A stretch of 64,000 bases of DNA from Anthonomus grandis grandis. Lineage: Eukaryota; Arthropoda; Insecta; Coleoptera; Curculionidae. Under the pieces are notes generated by a model. That model did no database searches. It was not told the DNA's origin and saw nothing but the letters and a program-made list of their open reading frames with translations. The stretch lies in contig NC_065561.1 in the NCBI RefSeq assembly GCF_022605725.1, forward strand, positions 20,808,256 to 20,872,255, given 5' to 3'. Position numbers and translations under genes: made by a program. Shown here in pieces: positions 1 to 11,320 of this stretch. The first letter of the stretch is position 1. Each line of letters begins with the position of its first letter.

Positions 1-75
1 CCTCTGAATCCTTGCTTCAACTACCTGGAAATATTTGAAATATGACCTCAACTGCCTGGAAGAATAAGAAAATCT

Positions 76-220
76 CATCCATTTTTCACAAAGAGACCGA
101 CGTATACAACAGACGAAAAACAATGAAAAACACAAAGTCACGGTCTCACAACATTTACTTAAAGCTACGCGTGTTTCGCTCTATTCAGAGCATCATCAGG
201 CCTAAAACAATAATAATTAG
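76..220 (-). mobile_element. Penelope-like element terminal fragment
   Basis: This short fragment lies in an intron or upstream region of the AMPK gamma gene. It shares an extended segment with the insertion at 11032-11320: 'acaaagtcacggtctca', then 'aaagctac', 'cgtgtttcgct', and 'gagcatcatcaggcct'. It carries a hammerhead-like core on the - strand (separate entry). Assignment to Penelope-like elements rests on that core and on the inverted arrangement of the second copy; no reverse transcriptase is present. Confidence 0.5.
163..206 (-). ncRNA. Hammerhead-like motif, copy 1
   Basis: On the - strand the core reads CTGATGA (199-193), then T, then a stem GCTCT / AGAGC closed by GAAT, then GAAAC (177-173), followed by ACGCGTA. 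Flanks AGGC and GCTT can form a short stem I. This is the hammerhead order CUGAUGA, stem II, GAAA, stem III, cleavage site, with a very short stem III and one extra U before stem II. Minimal type I hammerheads are known from Penelope-like elements. Whether this one cleaves is unknown. Confidence 0.45.
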
Positions 221-1098
221 TATTGAAAGAAAAAAAGAGGACATTAAAAAGACTAAAACCTTAAAAAGCCACTAACGTTGGCAAAACAGTAAATAAACAT
301 ACATTTAAGGTTAGGATGACTATACAGTTATTCAGTGGTAAATAATGAACAGTTCAAAAATTTCTTGATTCAAATAGAACTCAACTGCCTGGAAGAATGT
401 TTTTATTAATTTCTTTGTTATTTCTGATTCAAAATGGGGACATAAAAGTTGAAGAAGAAGGTCTTAGGGTATTTTATTAGAACCACTAAGAATTTGAACC
501 AAAGTATATTGTTTCAGTTGTTTAAAAGTCTTGGTGTTCTTCTAACCAGTCCAGGATGATAACACTCGTTTGCCTGGACAAATAAAACAATTTTTTTAGG
601 CAGTTCACTCTTTATGAAATATCGTATATAAAAACTTGATTAACTAAAAACTCCTGGACCTACAAATTCTCTTCTACTCCAAGTAGTTTCTTCTTCACTC
701 TGTCTCATGTGTCCCACTTTAGCTTTAATGTATTCTGGTTCATTTTTCTTTATTCCTAATGCTCTAAGGCAGTTGCACTTCAGACTTAAAAAAACTTGTA
801 AACTCCAATTAGTCATTTTATTGTGGTTAATAGTGGACAAAACCCTCTAGTAACTATTTAGTTAATTATCTTGGGATTACACCAATGATAACTTCTTTGA
901 ACATCAATTAACGGCCAGGAAAACAGGGAAAATAAACCTACATTTCCACTCTATATCAATGAACTCAATGGATTCCATAACCACCTGTTTAACTATAAGT
1001 GAGTTCACAGTTAGGTCCATTAACGTTCTCCAAAATTTATATTAGTGGAACCGTTCTTTTCTAAAGCAATTCACCTTTTTCTCTAATTTCACTTGTAG

Positions 1099-1245
1099 AA
1101 TTTGGCCGCAGAAAAAACGTACAACGACTTGGACGTGTCTTTAAAGAAAGCCAACGAGCACAGGAACGAGTGGTTCGAGGGTGTACATAATTGCAAGTTG
1201 GACGAGACGTTGTTTAATGTGATGGAAAAGATTGTTAGGGCGGAA
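1099..1245 (+). CDS. SNF4Agamma: AMPK gamma subunit, antepenultimate coding exon (CBS3/CBS4 linker)
   Basis: Internal exon of the regulatory gamma subunit of AMP-activated protein kinase, the cytosolic energy sensor whose CBS domains bind AMP, ADP and ATP. It opens after ...TTGTAG with NLAAEKTYNDLDV, matching the segment linking the third and fourth CBS motifs of animal gamma subunits, and continues to EKIVRAE before a GTAAGT donor. Its 147 bases are 49 whole codons (phase 0 at both ends). Earlier exons lie to the left of the window. Only a 61 bp intron separates it from the next exon. Family identity is firm; the symbol follows the fly name for the single insect gene. Confidence 0.93.
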
Positions 1246-1306
1246 GTAAGTCGAGTTTAATGTTATTTTTTTTAAAGGTGAAAGTGACGTTTATGTTTTT
1301 TTTTAG

Positions 1307-1447
1307 GTGCACAGGCTGGTCGTTGTAGACGAGAACGATAAAGTAATAGGAATAATTTCGTTATCGGATTTACTGTTGTACCTGGTTTTGAGGCCTTGCG
1401 GTGAGGATGGGGGGACGGGTGATGGAGCGGCGTCTGTTCGAGCTCAG
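1307..1447 (+). CDS. SNF4Agamma: AMPK gamma subunit, penultimate coding exon (fourth CBS motif)
   Basis: Encodes the core of the fourth CBS motif. VHRLVVVDEND followed by VIGIISLSDLLLYLVL matches the AMP-binding face of human gamma1: the His-Arg of VHRL and the Asp of LSD are the nucleotide-contacting residues and are conserved, so this site looks functional. The exon starts after TTTTAG, ends at GCTCAG before GTAAAT, and is 47 codons in phase 0. The tail CGEDGGTGDGAASVRAQ leaves the CBS fold and leads into the variable C-terminus encoded 3.4 kb downstream. Confidence 0.95.
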
Positions 1448-4400
1448 GTAAATTATATATTGGAAAGAAATATGGATATTTGCTTCAAGAACCGAATATT
1501 TAACCTCAAAGGTTCCCTAGTGATGTATTATGAAAATATTCCGAGTAAATCCCAAATTATACTCAAAAGAGTCTGTAACGAATGAATGAATGTTTGTTGC
1601 AATTGCTTGACAAAGTTGCTTCTAAGTCAGAATTTTTGACGCACAAAGAACGTTTCTATTTGGAAAGAAATAATGTTTCTTCGCTTATAATCCATTTGAG
1701 AATATTCCAATTATCTATGTAAATATTTGCAAGAATAGTGAACATTTGCTGGAAAAATTATCAAAAAATGCCTTAATTCAAATTTTTCCTAAGTATAATA
1801 AGAACCCTTGATCAAAAACCGAATTTTTACCCTCAAATTGATCCTCAAAGGTTCTTTTATAATGATTTAAAAGAATTATGAAAATATTTCAAGGAATTCC
1901 CAAGTAATACTCAAAAAGATTTTTGTATGTTGCAAAGTGAGTTTCAGTTATAGCGCTTGACAAAGTTGCCTCTAACTTTGTAAATTTTTGAGGTACAAAA
2001 AACGTCCGTATATGAAAATATTTAGAAAGAAATACTCTTTCTTTGCCTATGATCCGTTTAAGAGTATCCCAATTATTTTTTTAAATATTTGCAAGATTAG
2101 TAAAAATTCGTTAAGAAAATTTGCAAAAAAAATTGCCTTAACCAAAATTTTCCTAAATACAAAAATCCTTAGTCAAGAACCTAATTTTTACCCTCAAATT
2201 AATCCTCAAAGGTTACTCTGTAGTGATGTGAAGGAATCATGGAAATATTCCAAGTAATTCCAAAGTTATGCTCAAAAGAGTCTGTAACAAATAAAAAATG
2301 TTTGTTGCAACGTGAGGTTCAACTATAGTGGTCCTTACTTGACAAACTTGGATGTAACTCGGAGAGTTTTTAAGGTACAAATAACGTTTATATATGAAAA
2401 TATTTGGAAAGAAATTCTCTTTCTTTGCCTATAATTCATTTAAGAAAATTCCAATTATTTCTTTAAATATTAGGAAAATTATCAAAAAAAATACGCTCAA
2501 CTATAAAAATCCTTAATCTAGAACCTAATTTTTACCCTCAAATTAATCCTCAAAGGTTACTTTGTAGTTCTGTAAAGGAATTATGAAAATATTTCAAGTA
2601 ATTCCCGAGTTCTACTCTAAAAGATTTTTGTACGTTGCAAAGTGTGTTTCAAATATAGTGCTTGACAAATTTGCCTCTAACTTTGTGAATTTTTGAGGTA
2701 CAAAAAATGTTTATATATGAAAATATTTGGAAAGAAATTTACTTTCTTTGTCTATAATTCATTTAAGAAAATTCCAATTATTTCTTCAAATATTCGCAAG
2801 ATTAGTGAACAGTCGTTAAGAAAATTTGTGAAAAAAAAATTGCCTTAACCAAAATTTTTCTAAATTCAAAAATCCTTAATCAAGAATTGAATTTTTACCC
2901 TCAAATTAATCCTCAATGGTTACCCTGTAATGATGTAAAGGAATTATGAATATATTTCAAGTAATCCCCAAGTTATACTCAAAAAGATTTTTGTACGTTG
3001 CAAAGGGAGTTTCAATTATAGTGCTTGACACACAGTTGCCTCTAACTTTGTGAATTTTTGAGGTACGAAAACGTTCTTATATGAAAATATTTAGAAAGAA
3101 ATACTCGTTCTTTGCATATGGTTCGTTTAAAAATATTCCAATTATTTCTTTAAATATTCGTAAGATTAGTGAACAGTCGTTCAGAAAATTGGCAAAAAAA
3201 TTGCCTTAACCAATAATTTCCAAAGTACAAACAATCCTTAATCAAGAATCAAATTTTTACCTTCAAATAAATCCTCAAAGGTTACTCTGTAGTGATGTGA
3301 AGGAATTATGAATTCGCAGTTTTTTTCATTAATATTTCTTTTCTTTGGTATTTTATTCATTTTTTCCTGCTATAAAAAATCATTTTCATGTATTTCTTTT
3401 CATTACCTACTGAGGTCACTTAGATTACCTATTAACGTGTTACGGTGCAATATTTGTATAATTTCTTTAATTATGAAAATTCAAATTTCGAATTTATTTT
3501 CAGAATTTCACAATAAAATAATAATAACGTACAAAGAAGCACACATGCGTAATTAAAAATTCAGTGAATATCACTTTAGGAATATGCTAACGTTATTATA
3601 ATTATTATTTATATATTTTAAGTTTATTACTGAATATTTTTATGTTTTTAATTTCAGGAGGCATTAAATTGTAAAATTTTGGCCCTAAGAAATCTATGAA
3701 ATGGAGATTAAACTGTTTGTGATTAAATGCTAAAGCCAGATTGTGATGTACACTTGGTTCTCTGAGAATAATAATTAAGTTCGTCTCTTTGAGATATCAG
3801 TGACATGTTCAAACGAGCAAACAATTTGTATGTATATTAAGTCGATCTATATTACCGATCTCAAAATTCTGCTAGCACTACTAATTCAGTTGAGTATAGC
3901 TTGTTCTTTTGGTAAATTACATTTGATTTGTATGTACCTTCCCATACAATAATACAATACAACAGCAAAGACTCTAGCAAAGATTTATAAATAAGTAGAC
4001 ATAATTTATTACCTAATATCTCTAGAAATACATAGATTTTATCAATCAAACAAGTCTATAGTCAATATGATCTTAAGATACTTATAGTCTTATTTATTTC
4101 AGAAATTTCTTCCAAATATTCTAAGTAACTTCCAAAGTTATACTCAAAAAACACTCTGACAAATTTAAAAAAAAATTGTTGCAATGTGAGGTTCAAATGA
4201 AGTAGTAGACCTTACTTGGCAAAGTTGCCTCTAACTCAGGGAATTTTTGAGGTACAAAAAGTGTTCTCATATCAAATTAATAAGTGAAAAATTGTCTTCT
4301 TTGGGCCAAAATCCTATGAGGTATATTTCAATTATTTTGTTTCAATATTCGCAGGAATAGTAAACATTTGGCAAAAAAAAACGCTTGAACCAAAATTACC

Positions 4401-4832
4401 CTAAATACAAAAATCCTCATTTAAGAACCGAACTTTTACAGTCAAATTAACCTTCAAAGGTTTCTCTGTAGTGTTGTGAAGGAATTATGAAAATATTCCA
4501 AGTAATTTTCAATTCACACTCAAAAGACTTTTTTGTATGTTGCAATGTCAGGTTCAAATATAGTGGACCTTATTTGGCAAAGTTGCCTCTAACTCGGAGA
4601 GTTTGTGAGGTACAAGAAGCGTTCTTATATCAAATTAATGAGTAAAAAATTGTCTCCTTTGGGCCAAAATCCTTTAAGTAATATTCTAATTATTTTCTGA
4701 GATATGGTCAAAAATAGTGAAATTTTATTAAGAAAATAAGTAAAACCAGAATTGCCCTTTACCATCTAAACCTCTATATGAATCTTTATGAAAAAAATGC
4801 CAGTAATTAATAAAACATTTTGCCCATTTTAG
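1448..4832 (+). repeat. AMPK gamma last intron with ~350 bp degenerate tandem repeats
   Basis: This intron holds about five tandem copies (roughly 1490-3306) of a ~348-363 bp AT-rich unit. It is marked by TATGAAAATATTCCAAGTAA and by 'ttgcctctaactttgtgaat'. Marker starts near 1529, 1877, 2234, 2582, 2945 and 3306. About 800 bp of unrelated sequence (3308-4090) interrupts the array, and further copies resume at 4100-4800. The reading frames inside are not coding. I see no gene in the unrelated insert. Confidence 0.8.
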
Positions 4833-5090
4833 GATATAAGCCGCTTACAAGAAAAACTAGCGAACACCAGTCGGACATCCTCGAACGAGGAAGTATCCCA
4901 AACGATCCTCGAGGAGGAAGAACACGAGGAGATAACGCGAATATCTCCATCCCACCCGAAATCCCTGGAAGTGGAAGAACCCCCGACTGAAACCGATTCG
5001 CCGCGGTCCCAAAACAGCCCCGTAATAGGAAACAACGTGGAAAACAACCCCATTTTTCGAGAAGTCACCGTTACGGGGGGCGGAGAGTGA
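4833..5090 (+). CDS. SNF4Agamma: AMPK gamma subunit, terminal coding exon and stop
   Basis: The last coding exon opens after CATTTTAG, is open for 85 codons in the phase left by the previous exon, and ends at TGA (5088-5090). It encodes an acidic, Ser/Pro/Glu-rich tail starting DISRLQEKLANTSR and ending TVTGGGES, with an ILEEEEHEE run and Pro-Ser-Pro clusters. Insect gamma subunits commonly carry low-complexity tails after CBS4 that vertebrate gamma1 lacks. Local GC content is clearly above the AT-rich flanks, as expected for a coding exon. The antisense frames across it are shadows. An ATTAAA at about 5312 is a possible poly(A) signal. Confidence 0.88.
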   Translation, partial: DISRLQEKLANTSRTSSNEEVSQTILEEEEHEEITRISPSHPKSLEVEEPPTETDSPRSQNSPVIGNNVENNPIFREVTVTGGGE

Positions 5091-5940
5091 ACGCGGTGGT
5101 ACCAAAATTGAAAATTATTGAACGAAATGCGGGTTGTTCTTGTACATTGTTAAACGTTGATGGTATTGGCGAGAATTTGAGGAAGTGCAAGGGATAACCG
5201 ATTGATTGATCAAAGGTTTATTCTTAAAGTGTACCGCTAGCGAGCGCTTAATTTGTAGTTACTTTGTAATATATGTACTATTCCTAAAATATTTTACTTT
5301 ACACGTTTAAAGATTAAATTAAGTTGATAAGTACAATTTTTCGTGGGCGGAGCTGTTTGCACCCATAATTTACATATGCCTACGGAATCAATTATTTAAA
5401 AGAGTTATGAGAATATTTTCGTTCTTTAAAAGTATAGATTTTGCTTAATTTAGGCGCTATTTTATTAAGATAGAGTTTGTATTGAATTTGAACGTACTTC
5501 GGGTGTTAGTCCTATTATGAGAAATTTTTCAATAAGATTCTTTCTTTTCTTGCCCTAATATTATATACGATTCTATCTATATCCCTTCTTCAGGATAGTT
5601 TTGCAAGGGTTTTTCCAACTAAACAGATATAGGAAAATAATTCAGATTTGCTGTTGCTGTATATTAGGCCCTGCCTTTGGATGTAACTGTCTTTAATAGC
5701 AAAATACTTTTTTTGAATATTAAGAGGTGCATTTTCTTGATTTTTAGGTTGGCAATATTTCATAATTAATTGGAAGTTCCTAGTCTAATTCTAGACGAAT
5801 CTGCTTACCCAGTATTTGTTTCGAATCTATTTATTAACATTTACTTCTTTCTTCAATTCTTTTCCAAGGGCATATATATAAAATAAACTAAGGTGAGAAT
5901 GAAATACTTGCATTCAATTAAAAAAGAAAACGAAAAATTT
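5091..5940 (+). other. AMPK gamma 3' UTR and downstream DNA
   Basis: No coding signal. The likely 3' UTR begins here; candidate poly(A) signals are ATTAAA near 5312 and AATAAA near 5882. I cannot choose the true 3' end without transcripts. Confidence 0.5.
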
Positions 5941-7177
5941 AATTTTGAATTCCTGCCTGGAAAATGCATAAAATAATTTCAAAAATTTGGACAATGTGAC
6001 ATTATCACGAATTTCTGGAAAAACATAAAAAATTAAGTCGAGTGCTTAGAAATGTATGTCAGGTTCCTACAGGTTACACTGAATTCCTGGAAAAAATTAG
6101 TCTCCATGCCTGGAACTTGGAAATTGGCATTCGGTTCCAGGAAGACACAAAAAATTAAGTAAATTAATGGCACAGCATGAAAATTTATTAAAAAAACGTC
6201 AGCTTCCCAGAAAATACCAAAAATGCCTCCAAAAGCGCTTAAAATATAAAGCAACATTTAAAATCCCTTGGAAATATTTATCACGAATTCCTGGAATAAC
6301 TTAAAAACTTATTCCAAATTCCTGGAAGATATTAAAAATTGCCTGCAGGGGTGGGAAGTACTGAAAATTTGGTGGAAAATTCCTGAAATAATGTATAATT
6401 CAATAAAATAAATAATAAACATTGAAAAATAACCCAAATTCATAAAAAAGTGAGTCGAATGCTTTGGAAATGACGTTGGATTCCTAGAAAACACTTCTCA
6501 TAAAACGACCCGGAAATCCTGAAGAAAATTAGTTCCTGGATTATGCCTGGAAGACGCCATAAGAAAAAAACCTGAAAACTGCAAAAATAACCCAAATTCC
6601 CTGGAATACTTGAGAAATTATGTACTTAAACTAATACTAAAAAATTACTGCAAAAGTAGAATACTTTAAAAAAAATATTTGGAAACTAGGAAATGAGCAC
6701 GCGATTCTAAAAAGACAAAAAAATTAACTCGAATTCCTCGAAGACGTATTAAATGATCTCAAAAGCCTGGACAATGTGAAATTATCATGAATTTCTGGAA
6801 TTACTTAAAAAAATATTACGAAATTTCTGTAAGGTATAAAAAATTAAATGAAATTCCTGGTATACCATGAAAATATCATAAAAGACGTCAGTTTCCTGGA
6901 AAACAGTACAAATGCATCCAAAAGCTAACAAGGACAACACGAAACAAAATTTGAAATTCTTGAAAAATACAAAAATACATTACCAAGAATTCCTGAAATA
7001 TAAATTAATGAACTGAAAGATTACCGAAAAGAGTGGAACGTCAAGGAAAATATGAAAAATTGCCAGGAATTCCTGGAATAATGTGCCTGGAAGACGGGAT
7101 AAGAAAAAACCTGAAAACTTTGAAAAATAACCCAAATTTCCTGGAATACTTGATAAATTACCTACAATTTTTGGGAA
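5940..7177 (+). repeat. CCTGGAA-rich degenerate repeat block
   Basis: Dense irregular recurrences of 'attcctggaa' and 'gcctggaa' at roughly 25-70 bp spacing. There is no clear unit length and no gene. The block is interrupted at 7180 by the pogo element and resumes at 9125-9320, so it predates that insertion. Confidence 0.7.
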
Positions 7178-7179
7178 TA

Positions 7180-9124
7180 CAGTACAAGCTCGGTAACATG
7201 AACACAAAAAACCAACCCTAGTTCATACTACCGATTGTTCACATTATAGGATGAGGATGATTATTATGTTTTTTTTTGTAAAGAGACTAAATTATAAATT
7301 TCAAGCCTTTGTTTATTTACTTAGTATGTATTATTTATAATACCTATGTATTAAAAAATAATTTTTAATTGCTTCGTTTTAGATATTGTATTTATAATTA
7401 CAGCTTTTTCATAAAGTTTTTTAAGGCATAAAATGTCGTCAATATTAACAAAGTTTTCTTGTGCCCATTGCATGCATAGCCTTAATGCTTCAATGGCTTC
7501 AGAATATCTTATTTTAGGCTTTGGATCTTCAATGACCTGACAGTCGTCTTCTTCTTCCGAAACAGCATTATCATTTGGATCATCATTAAGGTTAATGCCA
7601 GCATCATCCTTATTCCAATCAGTGATATCGTTTGTCGTATATTCAGCCTATAACAAAATTGTATTTATAATAAAAAATACAGTAGCCTATTGTAAAAAAA
7701 ATTCCTTGTGAACCTCCCTTAGTAAACTCAGAGTCTCCGAAACAACTTAAACAACCTCTTCGTCTTTCCAAAGTTCGCTTAATGGTATGGAATCTTCATC
7801 TGTATATTCTGTATTTTTTGACAGTACAGGATACCAACATTTCGATAAGGTTCTCGGTGTAATTTTTTGCCAAGCACTATGCAAATGCAACATGGCGTCT
7901 TTTAGTGTAAGTTTTTTTAATGAATCGATTACATGTTCATCAGTTGCCACAATTGAAGTTAGCAAACTCTTCCTGTAATATAGTTTTGTGAGTCTCAGAG
8001 CGTTTTGATCCATCGGCTGGATTAGCGGGGTCACATTAGGAGGCATAAATATAGCAAATATGTTTCCGTCATCTAAAGTCATCTAAAATCATTCTAAACT
8101 GCTTAAAACAGTGGGGATTTTTTGATTTTCCAAGCACCAGCGGTTTTAATTTGAAACAACCTGTAGCATTTCCACATCCTAAGAAGGTCACCCGTTGTTT
8201 TGCAATTTTCATTCCTGGAGCCGTTTTTTCAGCAATCGAAACATATGTTTTATCTGGGAGAAGTTTCCAATACAAACCCGTTTCATTGACATTAAAAAGT
8301 TGATTTTCCGTTATTGCAAGCTCATCAATAACTTTTTTTAATTGTTCTTTAAATGGCCTAACCAGTTCCGGCTGAGATGAGAATTTCTCACCGGATATTT
8401 TTAGAAATCGTATTCCATGACGGACTTTAAAACGTTGCAGTCATCCATCACTTGCACTAAACTTCATTGTCGCAGGATATACATTTCCAAAAATTCTGAT
8501 TGTTTTTTGTTTTAATATATCGCTGCTTATTGAAAGATTTTTTTCTCTTTGAGTAAGGAACTATTTGTACAACTGTTTTTCCATTTCTGGGTACTCACAA
8601 GATTTTAACGTACACTTTTTGTTTGGTCCTAATGAGTTGGTTACCCTTTCAAGAATCTTCTCCCTTTTCTTCTTGATCGAACAAATGGTTGATTTAGCAA
8701 CTCCGTATGTTCTAGCCAGTATAGTAACTGACACACCTTTTCGATGTTCTTGAATAATATTTGCTTTTTGTTGTAGAGTAAGGGCCTTGTTTTTGACAGT
8801 TTTGCCCATTTTGAGGATCGTGCAAAGAAAGGTTGTTATCGAATTTATTACACATGCGTTTAAAGTCAACTGAAAACTGAAGAATAAAAGCCATATAAAC
8901 GCCGTGAACCATGCAAAACGCTACGACAAGTCAAAAACCAGCGAGACAGTCAAAATATTACTGGCATATTGGCTCAAAAATCGTTTAAAAACGTATTGTT
9001 TAATTGTTCAAATTATCGAGCAGACTTCTGTTCACACTATAGAGTACCTAATACAAAAAAATATTTTATTCACAAAACCGAGTTGTTCGTATATACGAGT
9101 GTTTACGCCACCGAGCTCATACTG
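7180..9124 (-). mobile_element. pogo-family (jerky/Tigger-like) DNA transposon
   Basis: A 1945 bp element with terminal inverted repeats: the left end is CAGTACAAGCTCGGTAAC, and the right end read inward is CAGTATGAGCTCGGTGGC. TA dinucleotides lie just outside both ends (7178-7179 and 9125-9126), the target duplication of the Tc1/mariner/pogo group. It encodes a broken CENP-B/jerky-type transposase on the - strand and is inserted in the CCTGGAA-rich block. Confidence 0.88.
7381..8809 (-). pseudogene. Broken pogo/jerky-type transposase
   Basis: Reads right to left. From ATG at 8809, MGKTVKNKALTLQQKANI and TYGVAKSTICSIKKK form a CENP-B N-terminal helix-turn-helix. Around 8290-8069, ETGLYWKLLPDKTYVS and QRVTFLGCGNATGCFK belong to the DDE_1 domain. 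Around 8082-7747, FMPPNVTPLIQPMDQNALR carries the third catalytic Asp. An acidic C-terminal tail continues to about 7381. The first catalytic Asp, usual in 'DETGLYW', reads as Asn. The second Asp region is missing near 8070, and several frameshifts separate the pieces. The transposase is inactive. Confidence 0.82.
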
Positions 9125-9908
9125 TATTTAAAAAAAAATTACTTGGGAAGAAAACACTTGGAAACTGGGATATTAGAATTAAACAGTTCTCAAGTCAAAT
9201 TCCTAGAAAACACATAAAATTACCCTGAATACTTGGAGAAAATTACTTCATATGCCTGGAAAACCACTTGAAAAACACCCTAAATTCCCTGGAATACATT
9301 CTATTGAATTACCTATAATTTTATTAGAATAAAAGCATAAGAAGCGATTTTTAAATTAACACGTTAACTGCCACGTGAATCAAGTGTGTCTCACAGGTAG
9401 AAAAACTATTGTAATTATGCCTGTAGCTCGCCGGTGATTCTCAGTAGCCATATAAATCAATGGTAATTTAAAAAGCGTGGCCTGGCGTATAAAATGTAAT
9501 GTTTAGCACACGAAATTTTTGTATAAATGGCGTTAAATGCAAGGTTTTTAAATTTTTGACGAACGAAAACAAAATATTATTTTGGAAGTGAAACAAATAA
9601 AAAATAGCTTTTGGCTCGTGGGGTAAAAAAAAATTGTATTGTGACATGTGCAATTCACTTTTTCATTAATATACACGAAATTAATTTAAAGTTTTGAGCA
9701 AAAAGTTTTTCAAGAGTTAAAAAGTCATTTTTGGAAGAATTGAGCTTATTTCTCTAAACAATGGTAAATTTAGAAAGTATCTAAAACATTTAAAAAAATA
9801 ATTATTTAACCTATCTATAAGAAAAGAAAACAAAAAGAATATACGAATACAATAACCCTCTCTTTCAACTACATCCATAATTTAAATTAATGTTAAAGTA
9901 TCAATTTC
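9125..9908. other. AT-rich intergenic DNA, residual CCTGGAA motifs
   Basis: The CCTGGAA block continues to about 9320. After that I see no gene or clear repeat. Confidence 0.5.
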
Positions 9909-11031
9909 AAAGTCAGTCAAAATGAAACTCGTACACCCCTTACATTTTATTTATTTGTTTACAAAAATATATTTTTTACTTACATAAAAAAAATAATATA
10001 TACATTTTATATGATGGCCTTTGAAAGACAAAAATAAAAGTAAAAATATATTTTTCACAAAAAGAAATTTTAAGAAAAATGAGAAAATTAAATTTACATT
10101 CGATTTTACAACTCAAAATGAAACTCGTACACCATTAAAAATATACAGGAAAAAAAACATAAAAAAGAAATTAATATTTTATTGGTAGTCCTTTTTATTT
10201 TTTATAACATCTGCCAAACGATTGGGCATTGATCGTACCAATTTTTCACAATATTCGGGTGATATTTTAGACCATTCTTCTTGAATCACTACTTTTAATT
10301 GCTCTTTGGTTGAAATTTCATGGTTTCTTATAGCAACTTTCAAATGTGACCATAAGTTTTCAATGACATTAATATCTGGACTTTGCGGTGGAGTTTCAAG
10401 TACTTTTGGACAGTTATGGAGCAACCAATTCTTTACATTCTGTGCCTTATGCTTCGGATCATTGTCCTGGTAGAATTAAGATTTTTTTTCAATTCGGAAT
10501 TTTCGGGCGCTTGCCTTTAGATTCTGCTTAAGTATGTCCAAATACATGTTCTGATCCAATATACCCTCTATAAAATGTAGATTTCCAGGGCCTGCAGCTG
10601 AGGTACACCCCCAGACCATGACTGAACCACCTCCGTGCTTTACTGTGGCTCGTGGATTTTGTTCTTTGAGAGATTCATTGGGCTTTCTCCACACCCGTTG
10701 TTGTCCGAAAATACAAAATTTACTCTCATCAGTAAAAATTACGTCCTTCCAAAATAAAAAATCTTTGTCTTTGTGTTCTTCAGCAAAGCTTAACCTCTTG
10801 ATTTTATTTACCTTACTGATCCAAGGTTTTCTTCGAGACACTCTACTATGAATATTATTTTTTTTTAGGAAATTTCTGACTGTTTGAGGATTAACTGTTT
10901 TTCGTAAATATTTCTCAATTTCTTTTGCCAACTTCGGTGCAAATATTTTCGGGTTTTCCGCAACTTTCCTGAGGATCCAACGTTCGTCGTACGAATTAAA
11001 CATTTTTCGAGGGCTTATCCTTACTTTATTT

Positions 11032-11320
11032 AGAAACGTATCATCCATTTTTCTCTAAGAGACCAAACAAAAACAAAGGTAAGGACACAAAGTCACGGTC
11101 TCATCCAATCTATATAATTTCTTAAAAAAGCTTAAAAGCTACACGTGTTTCGCTCCTGTCGGAGCATCATCAGGCCTAGACCTACACAGATCACATTACA
11201 ACTAACAACAAAAGAAAAGCTAGGTTAAGTTCACAGAAACACGTGTAGCTTTTAAGCTTTTTTAAGAAATTATATAGATTGGATGAGACCGTGACTTTGT
11301 GTCCTTACCTTTGTTTTTGC
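11032..11320. mobile_element. Penelope-like foldback insertion in the Tc1 transposase
   Basis: A 289 bp insertion flanked by the direct repeat TTACTTTATTT (11021-11031 and 11321-11331), read as an 11 bp target duplication. Inside are two identical 84 bp inverted arms (11068-11151 and 11236-11319) around an 84 bp centre. The centre carries the hammerhead-like core CTGATGA. Penelope-like elements often terminate in inverted pseudo-LTRs and carry hammerheads, which is why I assign it there; no protein is encoded. Confidence 0.65.
11137..11180 (-). ncRNA. Hammerhead-like motif, copy 2
   Basis: On the - strand: AGGC, CTGATGA (11173-11167), T, stem GCTCC / GGAGC closed by GACA, GAAAC (11151-11147), ACGTGTA, GCTT. 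Compared with copy 1 at 163-206, stem II differs by a compensated pair (outer C/G here, U/A there), which supports a folded RNA. The second inverted arm (from 11236) keeps GAAACACGTGTAGC but lacks the CTGATGA half. Confidence 0.5.

Larger units (their letters stand above)
1..1098. other. AMPK gamma intron or upstream DNA with CCTGGAA motifs
   Basis: Apart from the Penelope-like fragment I see no gene. The dispersed motif CCTGGAA and close variants occur at the start and near 390, 555 and 655. Confidence 0.5.

Noticed and set aside
1988..2257. An 89-residue + strand reading frame in the AMPK gamma intron
   Set aside because: One unit of the ~350 bp tandem repeat; sister units have stops at the same place.
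4829..5105. Overlapping - strand reading frames
   Set aside because: Antisense shadows of the GC-rich last exon of AMPK gamma.
11032..11048. MDDTF as the natural start of the Tc1 transposase
   Set aside because: These bases lie inside the Penelope-like insertion beyond the 11 bp duplication; the true helix-turn-helix continues on the far side at 11331-11398.
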